Shown here piece after piece: positions 35,699 through 47,139 of a stretch of DNA of 64,000 nt. The position numbers were made by a program, and so were the translations under genes. Numbering within the stretch: the stretch's first letter is position 1; the number at the start of each line of letters is the position of its first letter. Source of the stretch: Cephalopachus bancanus (lineage: Eukaryota; Chordata; Mammalia; Primates; Tarsiidae). The notes beneath the pieces are model-generated. The model worked only from the letters and a program-made list of their open reading frames with translations. It searched no databases and was not told the DNA's origin. The stretch covers positions 8,804,001 through 8,868,000 of the forward strand of contig JAPVLO010000182.1 in the NCBI GenBank assembly GCA_027257055.1, in the 5' to 3' direction.

Positions 35699-35826
35699 GA
35701 AGGGAGTCACAGAAGTCTGAGTTTCTGGAACCCACTGTGGTAGCCCAACCTGCTCCAGACAAGGAGGAAGCCACAGAGGTCTGAGTCACTGGAACCCACT
35801 GTGGTGGCCCAGCCTGCTTGTAGACT
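35699..35826 (+). repeat. 64-bp tandem duplication
   Basis: GGAACCCACTGTGG occurs at 35727 and 35791, with matching flanks (CACAGARGTCTGAGT before, WGCCCARCCTGCT after). Two copies, about 85% alike. Confidence 0.92.
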
Positions 35827-36035
35827 CTCCACACGCTGGCCCCACCCAAGACAGCTTCTGCGCCCCATCCCCATCCCACCATGGCTCCAGGAGGCCGTGT
35901 TTGGAGTCTTTCCTGTAGAGAAGTGGGTGCAGCAGTAGGTGTGGCAGTGAGGCTGAAACAGCCTCCCTGCGGTAACTCATTGAGGACGTGTCGCCTTGGT
36001 GGAGCTCCCAGCAGCTGGGCCCTACCTGAGCAATG

Positions 36036-36104
36036 CCCTGGCCTCCACGGATGGGCAGCCCTGGCCTCCACTGATGAGCTGCCCTGGCCTCCTCCGATGG
36101 GCAG
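36036..36104 (+). repeat. Three copies of a 23-bp unit
   Basis: Units start CCCTGGCCTCC at 36036, 36059 and 36082, with the ends GATGGGCAG, GATGAGCTG and GATGGGCAG. Confidence 0.95.
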
Positions 36105-36660
36105 CCTTGCCCCAGCCACAGAGGCAGGCAGAGTCAGACGGGAAAGCTGGCTTGAACTTACTCTTGGCACCTGGAGGAAGAAATGAAGGGAGCAATTAAT
36201 TGTACAAGGCAGGTGGTTTGTGCAGCTTAAGTTCAGATAAAAAGTTTAATTATCCCTAAGCCCTAATACAAATTAATTAGCCTTCCATATTAGGTGGGTA
36301 AGCTCGCTGCTCTCGCCTCAGCCCAGACATCGCTGTGGATTGCCAAGCACATGCCGGGGACACAGGGGGGACAGACAGGCACTGAGTCTCCGAGCCCATC
36401 TGCTCAGGCCAGACAGCTGTCTCCACGTTGGCCCCAGGGAGGCCTGGGTTCGAGTCCTGAGTCTGGGGTCGGCACCGCAGCTCACCAGCACCAAGGATGT
36501 CACCTCCAGGAAGGGCTTTCTTGTCCCTTACGATCCCCAAAGCCATGCTGGGGTGGAGAGGGGAGTCCTTATTTTCATAAGTATAAGAAGACAGAAAGGA
36601 AATAAGGCTATGGGTTTAATGGTTTTTTTCTAGACTGTGACTATTTCTGTTTGTTAGTAT
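36105..36660. other. Intron sequence without a recognised element
   Basis: No gene or repeat named. Confidence 0.45.
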
Positions 36661-36661
36661 T

Positions 36662-36858
<197 letters not shown>

Positions 36859-37152
36859 TAGGCCACAGATGCCGTTAGGACTTAGAGAATCGCCATCACT
36901 TCCCCAACCTCAGAGCTCTTGTCCATACGGTCCCCAGGAGGCGCCGTGGGATAAAGAGCCCTGCGCGCCACGGTCATTGCATTCTTAATTGGGTGCTGTT
37001 TACTGAGTGTTTACTGTGTAACGGGCATGTAGTCTTCGCAACAACGTTGGGTTAATTTATTCATTAACTCATACATTCAACAAACACCGATGGCAGTGCT
37101 TTGAGCAAGGGAGTGACATGCTTGGATTTGCATTTCAAGAATATGCTTCTTG

Positions 37153-37300
37153 GACAGGCATGGTGGCTCACGCCTGTAATCCCGGCACTTTGGGAGGCTG
37201 GGGCGGGAGGACTGCTTGAGCCCAGGAGTTTGAGGACCAGCCTGGGCAACATAGCGAGACCTCGTCTCTACAAAAAAATTAAAACAAACAAACAGAAAGA
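37153..37300 (+). mobile_element. Alu left monomer (FLAM-like) with target duplication
   Basis: AAGAATATGCTTCT before and AAGAATATACTTCG after. Confidence 0.9.
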
Positions 37301-37674
37301 ATATACTTCGTTGTGAGCGGGAGGGGGGCAAAAGTGGAAGCTGGAAGTCTGGTGAAGAGGCTTTTGCAGGAGTCCAGTTTAGAAATAACAGTGGTCTGGG
37401 CCCAGGGTTTATTTGCTAAACACACAGTTCTCACTGTGTGCCAGCCTGAGCACTGCTACAGTAATGACTCATTTTCTTGGGAGAACATCAGGGAATCATT
37501 TGCTTCCTGCCCTGCCTGATTTTTAATAAGTCAGTTCTTTGAATGGGGGTGAGGGCGTCCTTTCCCTGGATTTAAACGATCACGTGGGTCTGATGAAGAG
37601 ATACATTATGATCTTTTTCTAAATCTCCATGGCGTTAGGATCAAAACCTCAGCCAGTCTCTGTGTGTATGTGTC

Positions 37675-37736
37675 TCTCTCTGTCTTTCTGTCTCTCTCTC
37701 TCTCTCTCTCTGTCTCCTCTTTCTCTCCCTCTCTGT
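37675..37736 (+). repeat. (TC)n-rich tract
   Basis: Interrupted TC units with TGTC variants. Confidence 0.9.
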
Positions 37737-37799
37737 CCACATGCATATAATTTAAATTAAAAATATTATACTATATATGGGGAAAAAAACAAATAGTAA

Positions 37800-37965
37800 C
37801 TCTTTTAATCCCTCACAGCAACCCTGTGAAGCACACACTAGTCGTTGAACAATGTCAGGAACCTGAAAACAGAAGTCAAGCAGGATACCCAGAGTCACCA
37901 GAAAACAAATGACAGAGCTGGAACTGGTCCACACTTTCTGCCACGAGGCCGTGCTGCTGCCACGG
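37800..37965 (-). mobile_element. MIR, antisense
   Basis: CCCTCACAGCAACCCTGTGA, AGTCACCAGAAAACAAATG and GAGCTGGAACTGGTCC are the MIR complement. Confidence 0.7.
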
Positions 37966-38540
37966 AGGCAGTGGCGATGGGGGGGTCAGCTAGGCTCCAG
38001 CTGACTCCCCACAGCCACCCTCTTCCCAGCCCCACCCACACTCCTTCCCCAGCCCCAGGAGGAAGGACAGAGCAGGGGTGATGGAGAACCACCCAGGCTC
38101 TAACCCCAGTAGTTTCTGCCTCTTTCTATTCGAGTGACCTTGAACAAGTGTCCTGTCCTCTTAGAACTTCAACTTCCCTTCCCTAAAGGTCAACCCTACT
38201 CTATAGGGTGAGTTATTGTGAGGCCCTCTGATGTGGGTAAAGTCCTCAAAGGCTCAAAGGCATGCTGGCACTTCCATTCCCCTTCCTCTCTTCTTCAGGA
38301 AAAATGTTCCCGTTTCTTTGTTTCGCCTGAGAGGATTTCCAGACAGTTCACCTTCCCAACCTCCCCTCCCCAGACACGTCCAGTTAATCGATGTCCTACA
38401 GAATATACAGTGCCCAGAACTCAGCGCAGCAGCCTAGACACAGTCTGCATCAAGGGGCAACATGACCACCCACCTTCTCTCTCCAGACCCCATGCCCCAT
38501 CAATGCAGGTGGCCAGTGCTGACGCTGAATTCCCCAGTGA

Positions 38541-38840
38541 TTTTTTTTTCTTTTTTTTGAGTTGGAGTCTCACTCTGCCACCCAGGCTGGAATACAGTGG
38601 CACACTCATGTCCACGGCAGCCTCGACCTGCTGGGCTCCAGCGACCCTTCCGCCTCAGCCTTCCAAGTAGCCGGAACTACAGTCACGTGCTACTGCTCCT
38701 GGCTAGTTTTTTTATTTCATTGTAGAAGATGAGGTCTCGCCAAGTTGTCCGGGCTGGTCTTGAACCCGCAGGTTCAGGCAGTCCACTTGCCTCGGCCTCC
38801 CAGAGTGCTGGGATGACAGGCTGAGCCACCGTGCCTGGCC
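38541..38840 (-). mobile_element. Alu, antisense, lineage family
   Basis: Complement ending GAGCCACCGTGCCTGGCC, with ATTTCATTGTAGAAGATGAG in the linker side. Confidence 0.93.
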
Positions 38841-39225
38841 TCTCCATCGGCCACGTCCTTCACATCAGCAACACAAGCCATTGATTACTTGAGTCCAAAG
38901 GCTGGTATTGTCATTTATCTTTGTTAAAATTCATCTGGTTGGTTTCACCCATGATCACATCCTGTTAAAATCCTTTGACTCCTAAGGACCTCAATTGACA
39001 GTAGCTCTGTCATTTAGATGTTTGAAGAATTTGCCTTAAAACAATCCCAAGTAGCCGCCTCCTCTTCCTCCTCCTCCTCTTCCTCATCATCATCAGATCC
39101 AAAAGAGAAAAGGCAAGACACAGGTAGTGATGTGTGAGCAAGCAGAGTTGAAGGCGGAATGGAATAAGGCAACAGACAAGCCACAGACAAGTCCAGGGTA
39201 AAGCCAGGCCTAGTTAAGAGCTAGG
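38841..39225. other. Intron sequence without a recognised element
   Basis: Apart from the trinucleotide tract at 39058, nothing named. Confidence 0.45.
39058..39097 (+). repeat. CCT/CTT/CAT trinucleotide-rich tract
   Basis: CCTCTTCCTCCTCCTCCTC followed by TCATCATCATCAG. Confidence 0.85.
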
Positions 39226-39467
39226 GCTGGGCACAGTGGCTCACCCCTGCAATCCCAGCCCTTTGGGAGGACTGCTTGAGCCCAGAAGTTTGAGACAAAA
39301 AATACAAAACTTAGCTGGGTGTGGTGGCATGTGCCTCTAGTCCTGGCTAGTTGGGAGGCTGAAGATTGCCTGAGTACGGGAGGTAGAGGCTGCAGTGAGC
39401 CGTGATCCTGCCACTGCACTCCAGCCTGGAGTGAGACCTCCTATCCACAAAAAATAAATAAATAACT
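39226..39467 (+). mobile_element. Alu with deletion of the left-arm 3' part
   Basis: Head-to-tail with the next Alu. The left arm jumps from TTTGAGACAAAAAATACAAA to the right arm. Confidence 0.9.
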
Positions 39468-39760
39468 GGCCAGATGCAGTGGCTCACGCCTATAATTCCA
39501 ACACTTTGGGAGGTGGAGGTGAGAGGATTGCCCACAGGTTCGAGACCAGCCTAGGCAACATGGCAAGACCTCGTCTCTACAATAAATCAAAACATTAGCC
39601 AGGCGTGGTGGCGCGGGCCTGTCATTCCAGCTACTTGGAAGGCTGAGGCAGAAGAATCGCCTGAGCCCAGCAGATCGAGTCTCTAGTGGCCATGAGCGTG
39701 CCACTGCACTCCAGTCTTGGCAGCAAAGTGACTCTGACTCAAAAAAACCCAAAAAACAAA
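39468..39760 (+). mobile_element. Alu, lineage family
   Basis: CTACAATAAATCAAAACATT linker; directly abuts the previous Alu. Confidence 0.93.
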
Positions 39761-40648
39761 CTGGACAGGAATCCACGCTCCCTCGCTTTCCTTTCCTTCT
39801 CTGTCTCCTTCTACGTGCCAGCCTTCTCCCTCCCTGGCACAACCTGGCGCTCCCCCAGGGCAGGAAGCATGGCTGCCAGCAGCACCAGAGCTTGCCTGTT
39901 GCAGCTTTGACTCCTTCGAAAGAGACCGATCGGGTCCCCGAGGTAAAAAGCCAGGGGTGGAGAAAAGCTGCTCAACATCACCAGCCATCAGGAAAACCCA
40001 GTTCAAGACCGCAATGAGAAGCCGTCCACACCTCCCAGGACAGCAGACCCAAACAGACAGGCAGCAGCAAGGATGGCCTCGATCAGGAGGAGCCGGACCG
40101 CTCGTCCGCCGCTGCCGGGAATGGCAAATGGCGCGGCCACTTAGGAAAACCGTCTGGCGGTTCCTCAGACGGTTCCATATAGTCACCGAATAACTCCCAG
40201 AGAGAGGAAAACACATGTCCGTGCAAAAACCTGCACACGCATGCTCATGGCGGCAGTATTCGTAACAGCTCCAGTGTGGAAACAAGAAAAGTGTCGCCAG
40301 CTGATGAATGAATGAACGACATGTGATGCAGCCAGTAGCACGGAACCGTATTCAGACACAGGAAGGAAGGAGGTGCTGGCACAGGTACAGCAGGGGAAAC
40401 CTTGAGAGCGCCGTGCTGAGTGAAGGAAGCCAGACGCAGCAAGCCGCGTGTGTGATTCCACTTAGAGGAATTGTCCAAAGTGAGGAAATCTATCAAGACA
40501 GAAGGCAGAGTCGGGGTTGCCAAGGCTGAGATGCGTGTGGCAGGGTCGCTGACCACAGATGGATACAGGTTTAAGGTCAGGGCTGTGAAAACGTGCTAAA
40601 GTTAGACTGCGGCGAGGGACACACAGCTCTGTAAACATACTAACATCA

Positions 40649-40939
40649 TTTTTTTTTTAGTTGGGCATCCGTCTCTGTTACCCAGGCTGGAGTGCAGTGG
40701 CACCGTAATGACTCACCTCCTGGGCTCGAGTGATCCTTCCGCCTCAGCCTCCTGAGTGACTGGGATGAGAGGTGTGTGCCACCATGCCCGGCTATTTTTC
40801 TTTATTTTTATTTTTGTAGAGATGGGATCTTACTTTGTTGCCTAGGCTGGTCTCGAACTCAGGGACTCAAACAATCCTCCCATCCCGGCCTCCCAAAGTG
40901 CAAAGTGCTGGAATTACAGGCGTGAGCCACCACACCTGG
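40649..40939 (-). mobile_element. Alu, antisense, inside L1
   Basis: A dimeric Alu complement from the T-tract to GAGCCACCACACCTGG. Its head is 13 bp from the left inverted-repeat arm. Confidence 0.93.
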
Positions 40940-40952
40940 ATATTACACAGTT

Positions 40953-41208
40953 CCATCTCCAGGCTTCTGGAACTTCTCAGAGATTACCAACAGGGATCCC
41001 ATGCCAGCAAGGGAGGCTCCCGGTTTTCAGGCTAGAAGAGTCTCCTTCGGTGAAAGAGTAAATGAAATAGAGAGTGGATCTCAAGTGAGGTCTCCGGTGG
41101 TATGTTCCAGAATGTTTCAACAACTTGTCTAAAGCCAGAGGGAGGCAGCATGGCCTAATAATTAAGAGAGGGTGCTGGAGTCAGACCTGGGTGTGAACCC
41201 TGGTCCCA
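40953..41208 (-). repeat. Left arm of 256-bp inverted repeat (inserted copy)
   Basis: The reverse complement of this segment matches 41928-42183 at 254 of 256 positions with no indel. It interrupts a + strand L1 3' end, which reads up to about 40650 (before an Alu) and resumes at 41209 with TTACGGCATGTCAATTGTAT. A MIR fragment inside it (about 41135-41208) stops abruptly at the inner border. These facts make this arm the derived copy. Confidence 0.95.
41135..41208 (+). mobile_element. MIR piece carried in the inverted copy
   Basis: GGAGTCAGACCTGGGTGTGA and neighbours; ends abruptly at the inverted-repeat border. Confidence 0.8.
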
Positions 41209-41306
41209 TTACGGCATGTCAATTGTATCTCAGTTAAGCTTCTGAAAAATAAGCTCAGGAGAGGAAGTCACTGACCCAGCTTGGGTCAGATACCCTGTTT
41301 TGCTTT

Positions 41307-41580
41307 CGTTTTTTTGTTTTGAGTTGGAGTCTCACTCTGTCACCCAGGCTGGAGTGCAGGGATACACTCACAGCCACCACAGCCTCGATCTGCTGGGCTC
41401 AAACGATCCTTCTGCCTCAGCCTTCCAAGTAGCTGGAACTACAGGCGTGAGCCACCACGCCCGGCGAATTTTTTGGATTTATTGTAGAGACTGAGGTCTC
41501 ACCATGTTGCTCAGGCTGGTCTCAAACCCCTGGGCTCAAACCCCGCGGTCCCCAAAGTGCTGGGATGACACCGCACCCAG
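41307..41580 (-). mobile_element. Alu, antisense, in the inverted-repeat spacer
   Basis: A dimeric Alu complement flanked by similar sequences CAGATACCCTGTTTTGCTTT and CAGATGCCCTGCTTTAAA, a likely target duplication. Confidence 0.92.
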
Positions 41581-41819
41581 CAGATGCCCTGCTTTAAATG
41601 TTACTAACGGTGAGGAGTGGACATGGGGCACAGGGGTGGGGGAGCGTGGGAGCATAGGAGCTCCCCTGGACAGGTGATGCCATCGTGGTAGGGAAGGGAC
41701 ATAGTTCCTGCATGGACAGGTAGGGTGTCAGCCAGTGGGACACTAGGCACCCAACACACTGGCTAATTCTAGTGAATTTACAGTTACCCAAACACTGAAT
41801 GAAGTGCCTCTTCTGCATG

Positions 41820-42000
41820 ATCTCACTGATCATCGCAACAACCCTGGGGATATTTATCACCGTTGTATAGGTGACAGGCTCAAGCTAAATGAATGTCCAG
41901 GGTCACTGAACTAGTTGGTAAGTAGCTTGGGACCAGGGTTCACACCCAGGTCTGACTCCAGCACCCTCTCTTAATTATTAGGCCATGCTGCCTCCCTCTG
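41820..42000 (-). mobile_element. MIR, antisense
   Basis: Complement of MIR: CGCAACAACCCTGGGGATAT, a GGTCACTGAACTAGTTGGTAAG stretch and CACACCCAGGTCTGACTCCA. It continues through the inner border of the right inverted-repeat arm. Confidence 0.8.
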
Positions 42001-42183
42001 GCTTTAGACAAGTTGTTGAAACATTCTGGAACATACCACCAGAGACCTCACTTGAGATCCACTCTCTATTTCATTTACTCTTTCACCGAAGGAGACTCTT
42101 CTAGCCTGAAAACCGGGAGCCTCCCTTGCTGGCATGGGATCCCTGTTGGTAATCTCCGAGAAGTTCCAGAAGCCTGGAGATGG
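41928..42183 (+). repeat. Right arm of 256-bp inverted repeat (source copy)
   Basis: A minus-strand MIR (about 41820-42000) reads across the 41928 border without interruption, so this arm is in its original place. The two differences from the other arm are both CpG transitions, one lost CpG in each arm. Confidence 0.95.
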
Positions 42184-42498
42184 CGCTGCCGCCCCTGGCC
42201 ACACTCCTCCAGCTTGTCAAGGGTAGAGAACTGGGACAAGAACACATCTTGCTCCAATCACGGTACAGTCAGTCTGGAGCAGCCTCCCGACCCACCCACT
42301 AGCCAGCCTTCCTCTCAAAACAAGGAGTAAGGCTAATCTGGCAAGAAATGTGCCTGACGAACCAATATGGCTTGTTTTCCAAGTGTTCGCAAGCTGTCCA
42401 CTTAATAATCTACTCTCGCATTCTGCCAGCAATCTGATGCCAAGCCTGTTGGTTTGCAGCTTCTCAGACCCCCTTTTCCCTTCTTAAAAAATACCACA
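42184..42498. other. Intron sequence without a recognised element
   Basis: Nothing named. Confidence 0.45.
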
Positions 42499-42814
42499 GC
42501 CGGGTGCGGTGGCTCGTGCCTGAAATCCCAGCACTTTGGGAGGATGAGGCAAGAGGATGACTTGGGCTCAGGAGTTCTAGACCTGCCTGAGCAACATAGT
42601 GAGACCTCGTCTCTACAAAAAAAAAATTAAAAATTAGCTGGGCATAGTGGCATGCACCTGTAGTCCCAGCTACTCAGGAGTCTGAGGCAGAAGGATCAAT
42701 CACCTGAACCCAGGAGTTCGAGGCTGCAGTGAGCTGTGATGGTGCCCCTGCACTCCAGCCTGGGTAACAGAGTGAAACTCTTGTCTCTCAAAAAAAAAAA
42801 ACAAAACAAAAAAC
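42499..42814 (+). mobile_element. Alu, J-like
   Basis: GCCGGGTGCGGTGGCTCGTG to an A/AAAAC tail. Confidence 0.94.
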
Positions 42815-43510
42815 AGGCACCTACTTCATAGGGTGTTGAGAGTTCTAAGTGAGATTGTTCATTCATTCACCAATTGCCTGTCAACCACTGCTGTGTCCTC
42901 CACGCACCCTTAGGTGTCTAGGAGGTAAGGGCCTCATATTTCTGAAGCAATTTACCCCGAGACACCTGGGTCCGCTTATGGTCACAACCCTCTCTCCTAT
43001 TTTAGCAGCTACAACTCCTGGTCCTCCCGAGCTTGTTTCTGCTCCAGACACCCGGAGGGCACAGGGGCGGGGGAGACGGTGATTCTGGCTTTGGCCAAAG
43101 GCGTCATCACAGCTCTTTGCTTAATAAGGCCTTTAAATTATCTCAATAAGAGGAGACTAAACACTTAACCACCGTGGAGAGTGTCTTATTGATTGGGGGA
43201 GAGAGGCTCTGGCCGGCCTGCCCAGGACTGAGCAGGATCCAGGCCAAGGCGGTCCCAGGGGGCAGCCGTCAGTGTGTGAAGTACTTAAACAGAGTTTCTC
43301 CAGGCTCTGAGAGGAGCTGGCGTGGTTCCAAAGAGGCTTCGAGGCTTAAGATGTTGAGTTTCAGAGCTCAGGGTCCCTCTGTGAGATAGGACAGTGAGTG
43401 AACAAGAGAAAAAGAGCAAGAGAAGTAGTTTCAATCCCTGCTGAGCAAGTGAGGGCAGTCCACGTAAGGTCTCTGAGCCTCAGTTCCTGCGTCTGTACAA
43501 TGGGCATAAG
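42815..43510. other. Intron sequence without a recognised element
   Basis: A MIR-like end at 43455-43510 (GGTCTCTGAGCCTCAGTTCC, TACAATGGGCATAAGG); the rest is unnamed. Confidence 0.5.
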
Positions 43511-43519
43511 GATATAAAG

Positions 43520-43814
43520 CCGGGCTCGGTGGCTCAGCCTGTAATCCCGCACCTTGGGAGGCCAAGGTGAGTGAGTTTCCTGAGCCCGTGGGTTCAAGAC
43601 CCGCCTGGGCAACTTGGCGAGACCTCATCTCTACAATAAATCAAAAAATTAGCCGGATGTGGTAGCGCGTGCCTGTAGTTCCGGCTACTTGGAAGGCTGA
43701 GGCGGAAGGATCGCCGGAGCCCAGCAGGTCGAGGCTGCGGTGGCCGGGAGCGGCCGCTGCACTCCAGTCTGGGCGACTGAGTGAGACTCTAACTCAAAAA
43801 AAAAAAAAAAAAAG
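43520..43814 (+). mobile_element. Alu, lineage-specific, with target duplication
   Basis: GATATAAAG at 43511-43519 and 43815-43823. GTGGGTTCAAGACCCGC is a near-perfect T-arm. Confidence 0.95.
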
Positions 43815-43866
43815 ATATAAAGTTCACAGGGTTCCTGGGGCTTATGGGAAGTAAATGTGTAAAAGT

Positions 43867-44155
43867 GCTGGGCGCGGTAGCTCACATCTGAAATCACAGC
43901 CCTTTGGGAGGCCAAGGTGGAGGATCTCTGACCCCAGGAGTTCAAGACCAGCCTGGGCAACATAGCGAGTCCTCATCTCTACAAAATACCAAAAAATTAG
44001 CCAGGCGTGGTGTTGCTCGCCTATAATCCCTACTACTTGGGAGGCTGAGGCGGGAGGACCACCTGAGCTCAGGAGGTCGAGGCTGTGGTGAGCCATGATC
44101 ATGCCACTGCCCTCCAGCCTGGACAATAACCGAACGAGGCCCTGTCTAAAATATA
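43867..44155 (+). mobile_element. Alu, J-like
   Basis: GCTGGGCGCGGTAGCTCACA to GGCCCTGTCTAAAATATAAA. Confidence 0.93.
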
Positions 44156-44255
44156 AATATGTGTGCGTGTGTGAAAATGCTTTGTAAATCATAACTCTCC
44201 ACATGAATAGAAGGTGGGTTTATTATTTGTTATTATTATCATAAATAAGATCCAT

Positions 44256-44535
44256 GCCGGGTGTGGTGGCTCATGCCTGTAATCCCAGCACTTTGGAAGG
44301 CTCAGGCAAGAGGATTGCTTGAGGCCAGGAGTTTGAGACCAGCCTGGGCAACATAGCAAGACCTTGTCGCTACAAAAAAATAAAAATATCAGCCAGGCGT
44401 GGTGGTGTGTTCCTGTAGTCCCAGCTACTCGGGAGGTTGGGGAAGAAGGATTGCTTGAGCCCAAGATGGCTGCAGTGAGTGGCCGTCGCACCGCGGCACT
44501 CCAGCCTGGGCGACAGAGTGAGATCCCGGCTCACA
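44256..44535 (+). mobile_element. Alu, J-like
   Basis: GCCGGGTGTGGTGGCTCATG to GAGTGAGATCCCGGCTCACA. Confidence 0.93.
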
Positions 44536-44852
44536 GCAAAGCTCATGCTGCTCTTCTGCTGCTCACTGTCCTGAGAGGCAATCCTTACCTCTCGCCTTTA
44601 GATGTTGCCTGACCTGACCCGCCTGCCTCCCTGTCCTGCTCCCTGGTCTCCCTGTGTGCTGTCCTGTTGGCCGTTTGACAATTCCTGGAACAGGCCACAC
44701 TCCTTCCTGCGACCCCAGGGCCTCCGTTCTTGCTGTTGTTCCGCCCCCAACCCCGTACCCTCGACCCCAGGAGTTCTGCATGGCTGGATCCTTCACCTTC
44801 AGATCTCAGCTTCAATGTGAGCTCCTTCCACACCCTTGCTACCTGACACGGC

Positions 44853-45862
44853 ACTTTTTTTTCTTTAAGGTTGACAAAGTTCATTATCAAGAAACTTTAG
44901 TAGTAGGTTTTTAAAAAGAACGTTTTGGTTTTAGAATACTGAAAGATGACATTCCACGACAGGACATACACAAACAAAGATAATTAAAATATTAAATACT
45001 GTCCAAATTAAAAGACCATAATTCAAATTGCTAATTATCTTTGTGTCTTGGTAGAAGAACTTGTAATTCCCTCTTCATGAAATTCACCCCGACTTCTCAT
45101 GAAGACTACAAAGCCTCACCACAAACCCAGCTATTGACTTTACAGTAATCAATGCTGAGTTTTTGTGCTTAAGCATGCACTATCACAGAAAACACAAAAT
45201 CCTATTTATAGGGATTTTTAGTTTCCTTTAATATGTATCCATCTCCAGCATCTTTTAAAGTGCGAGCTATAGGCTGTATCCTTAAAGAAAACGGCTCCTT
45301 TCTAAAAGAAGCGTAAGATAGCTATCCAGTACTGGCCAGCAGTGGTTATATAACTAACCAAAGGAAACCAGCAGCACTCTGCTAACTCTGTTTTAGTGTA
45401 GTAACCTCTTCCCTTGTGAGTTGAGTTCTTAGCTCTTATTATACTACCAGTCGAACATGTACTCCATTGCTTTGGATACAAAACTTTCATCTTTTTTTGG
45501 CGTTTGTTTGTCAGAAATAACCTGATAGTCATTAGTAGAAGCTTTGTATGCTGTAGCAAGAGGTCTCATAGCAGAAACCCTAGGAGTACTTCCAGGTTGT
45601 GATGGTGTACCCAAGGTTTTGATTGGTGGAGTAAAGGGTAGAGATGGAGATGAGGAAGCACTTCTGTCACTGTTTTCCGTAACACTTTTATCAATACGTG
45701 GTTTTACACCAATCATGATGGATTCTCCCAAAATCCTCCCATCTTTGTTTAAGGCCTTTCGGGCCTGCAGTTGAGACTGATAATGAATATGCATCCAATT
45801 TCCTGTGTTAGACATCACATGTTTTAAGATATTCCCATATTGTGCAAATTGTAATAATATAT
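44853..45862 (-). pseudogene. NUP35: NUP35 processed retrocopy, 5'-truncated, antisense to KCND3
   Basis: On the - strand an open frame matches the C-terminal about 139 residues of nucleoporin NUP35 (Nup53), beginning near [20 protein letters not shown] in the RRM-like MPPN domain and ending [10 protein letters not shown] with TAG at 45444-45446. There are no introns. About 590 bases of 3'UTR-like sequence follow, then an A-tract (T-tract on + at 44855-44862). A target-site duplication flanks it: TGACACGGC (44844-44852) and TGACACAGC (45863-45871). The copy lacks the first about 57% of the protein. Its frame has no stop or frameshift, but a start codon is only supplied by flanking L2 sequence (45951-45953), so I infer it is not functional as NUP35. 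It ends about 240 bp before KCND3 exon 3. Confidence 0.9.
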
Positions 45863-45904
45863 TGACACAGCCTTTTTTAGGCATCCACTTACTGGTTGTC
45901 GGTC

Positions 45905-46430
<526 letters not shown>

Positions 46431-46883
46431 TGAGGCTGCCTGGCCTCCTGTCCTGCTCACCCATGTCCTGACTCCCAGCCCCAGTCAGCTGCCCTGTGCA
46501 GCGAACCCCCAATTATCCGTAACTCGCTTTCAGTCTTGTGACGATTCTCTGGCAGCCTCCTGGGCCCCTGACACCTCCTCCACGCCCTCAGCCCCTGCAG
46601 CTCCCTCTCCCAGCCGGGCGCTTACTGGGAAACGTCATCTCTGCTTCTTTTCCCACAAAGGCCTAGGCAAAACCTAGTGGCAAAATAAATTTGCTGAAAA
46701 GAAAAATGAATTTGATGGACAGGAGAACATCCTGAGGCCACTGGGTTCGGGGACAAATGGCAGGACAGGCCTTAGTAGTCTCCAGGGGCTCGTAGGGGTA
46801 AGGCGCTGATCGCCAATTGTGGTTGGAGAGCAGAAGGATAGCCATCAGCCTGGAGAAAGTTTCGTTTGTTGGCTGGCTGGTTT

Positions 46884-47139
46884 TCTGAGTTCAGGTCTCA
46901 CTCTGTCACCCAGGCTGGAGTGCAGGGGCATAATCATGGCTCACCTCCTGGGCTCAAGCATCTTCCCACCCCAGCCTCCTGAGTAGCTGGGACTACAGGA
47001 ATGCGCCATCACACCTAGCTTTTTTTTTTATTTTGTAAAGACAGGGTCTTGTTATGTTGCCCAGGCTGGTCTCGAACTCCTGGGCTCAAGCAATCCTCCA
47101 AAGTGTTGAGATGACGGGCATGAGCCACCACTCCTGGCC
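46884..47139 (-). mobile_element. Alu, antisense
   Basis: Dimer complement ending GAGCCACCACTCCTGGCC. Confidence 0.92.

Larger units (their letters stand above)
39958..41260 (+). mobile_element. Old L1 3' end, interrupted
   Basis: The segment 39958-40648 reads as a diverged end of L1 ORF2 and 3' region, with landmarks such as GGGAATGGCAAATGGCGCGG, a CGGTTCCTCAGACGGTT stretch and CTAAAGTTAGACTGCGGCGA. An antisense Alu (40649-40939) and the 256-bp inverted copy interrupt it. The L1 tail resumes at 41209-41250. CpGs are unusually frequent for so old an L1. Confidence 0.75.
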
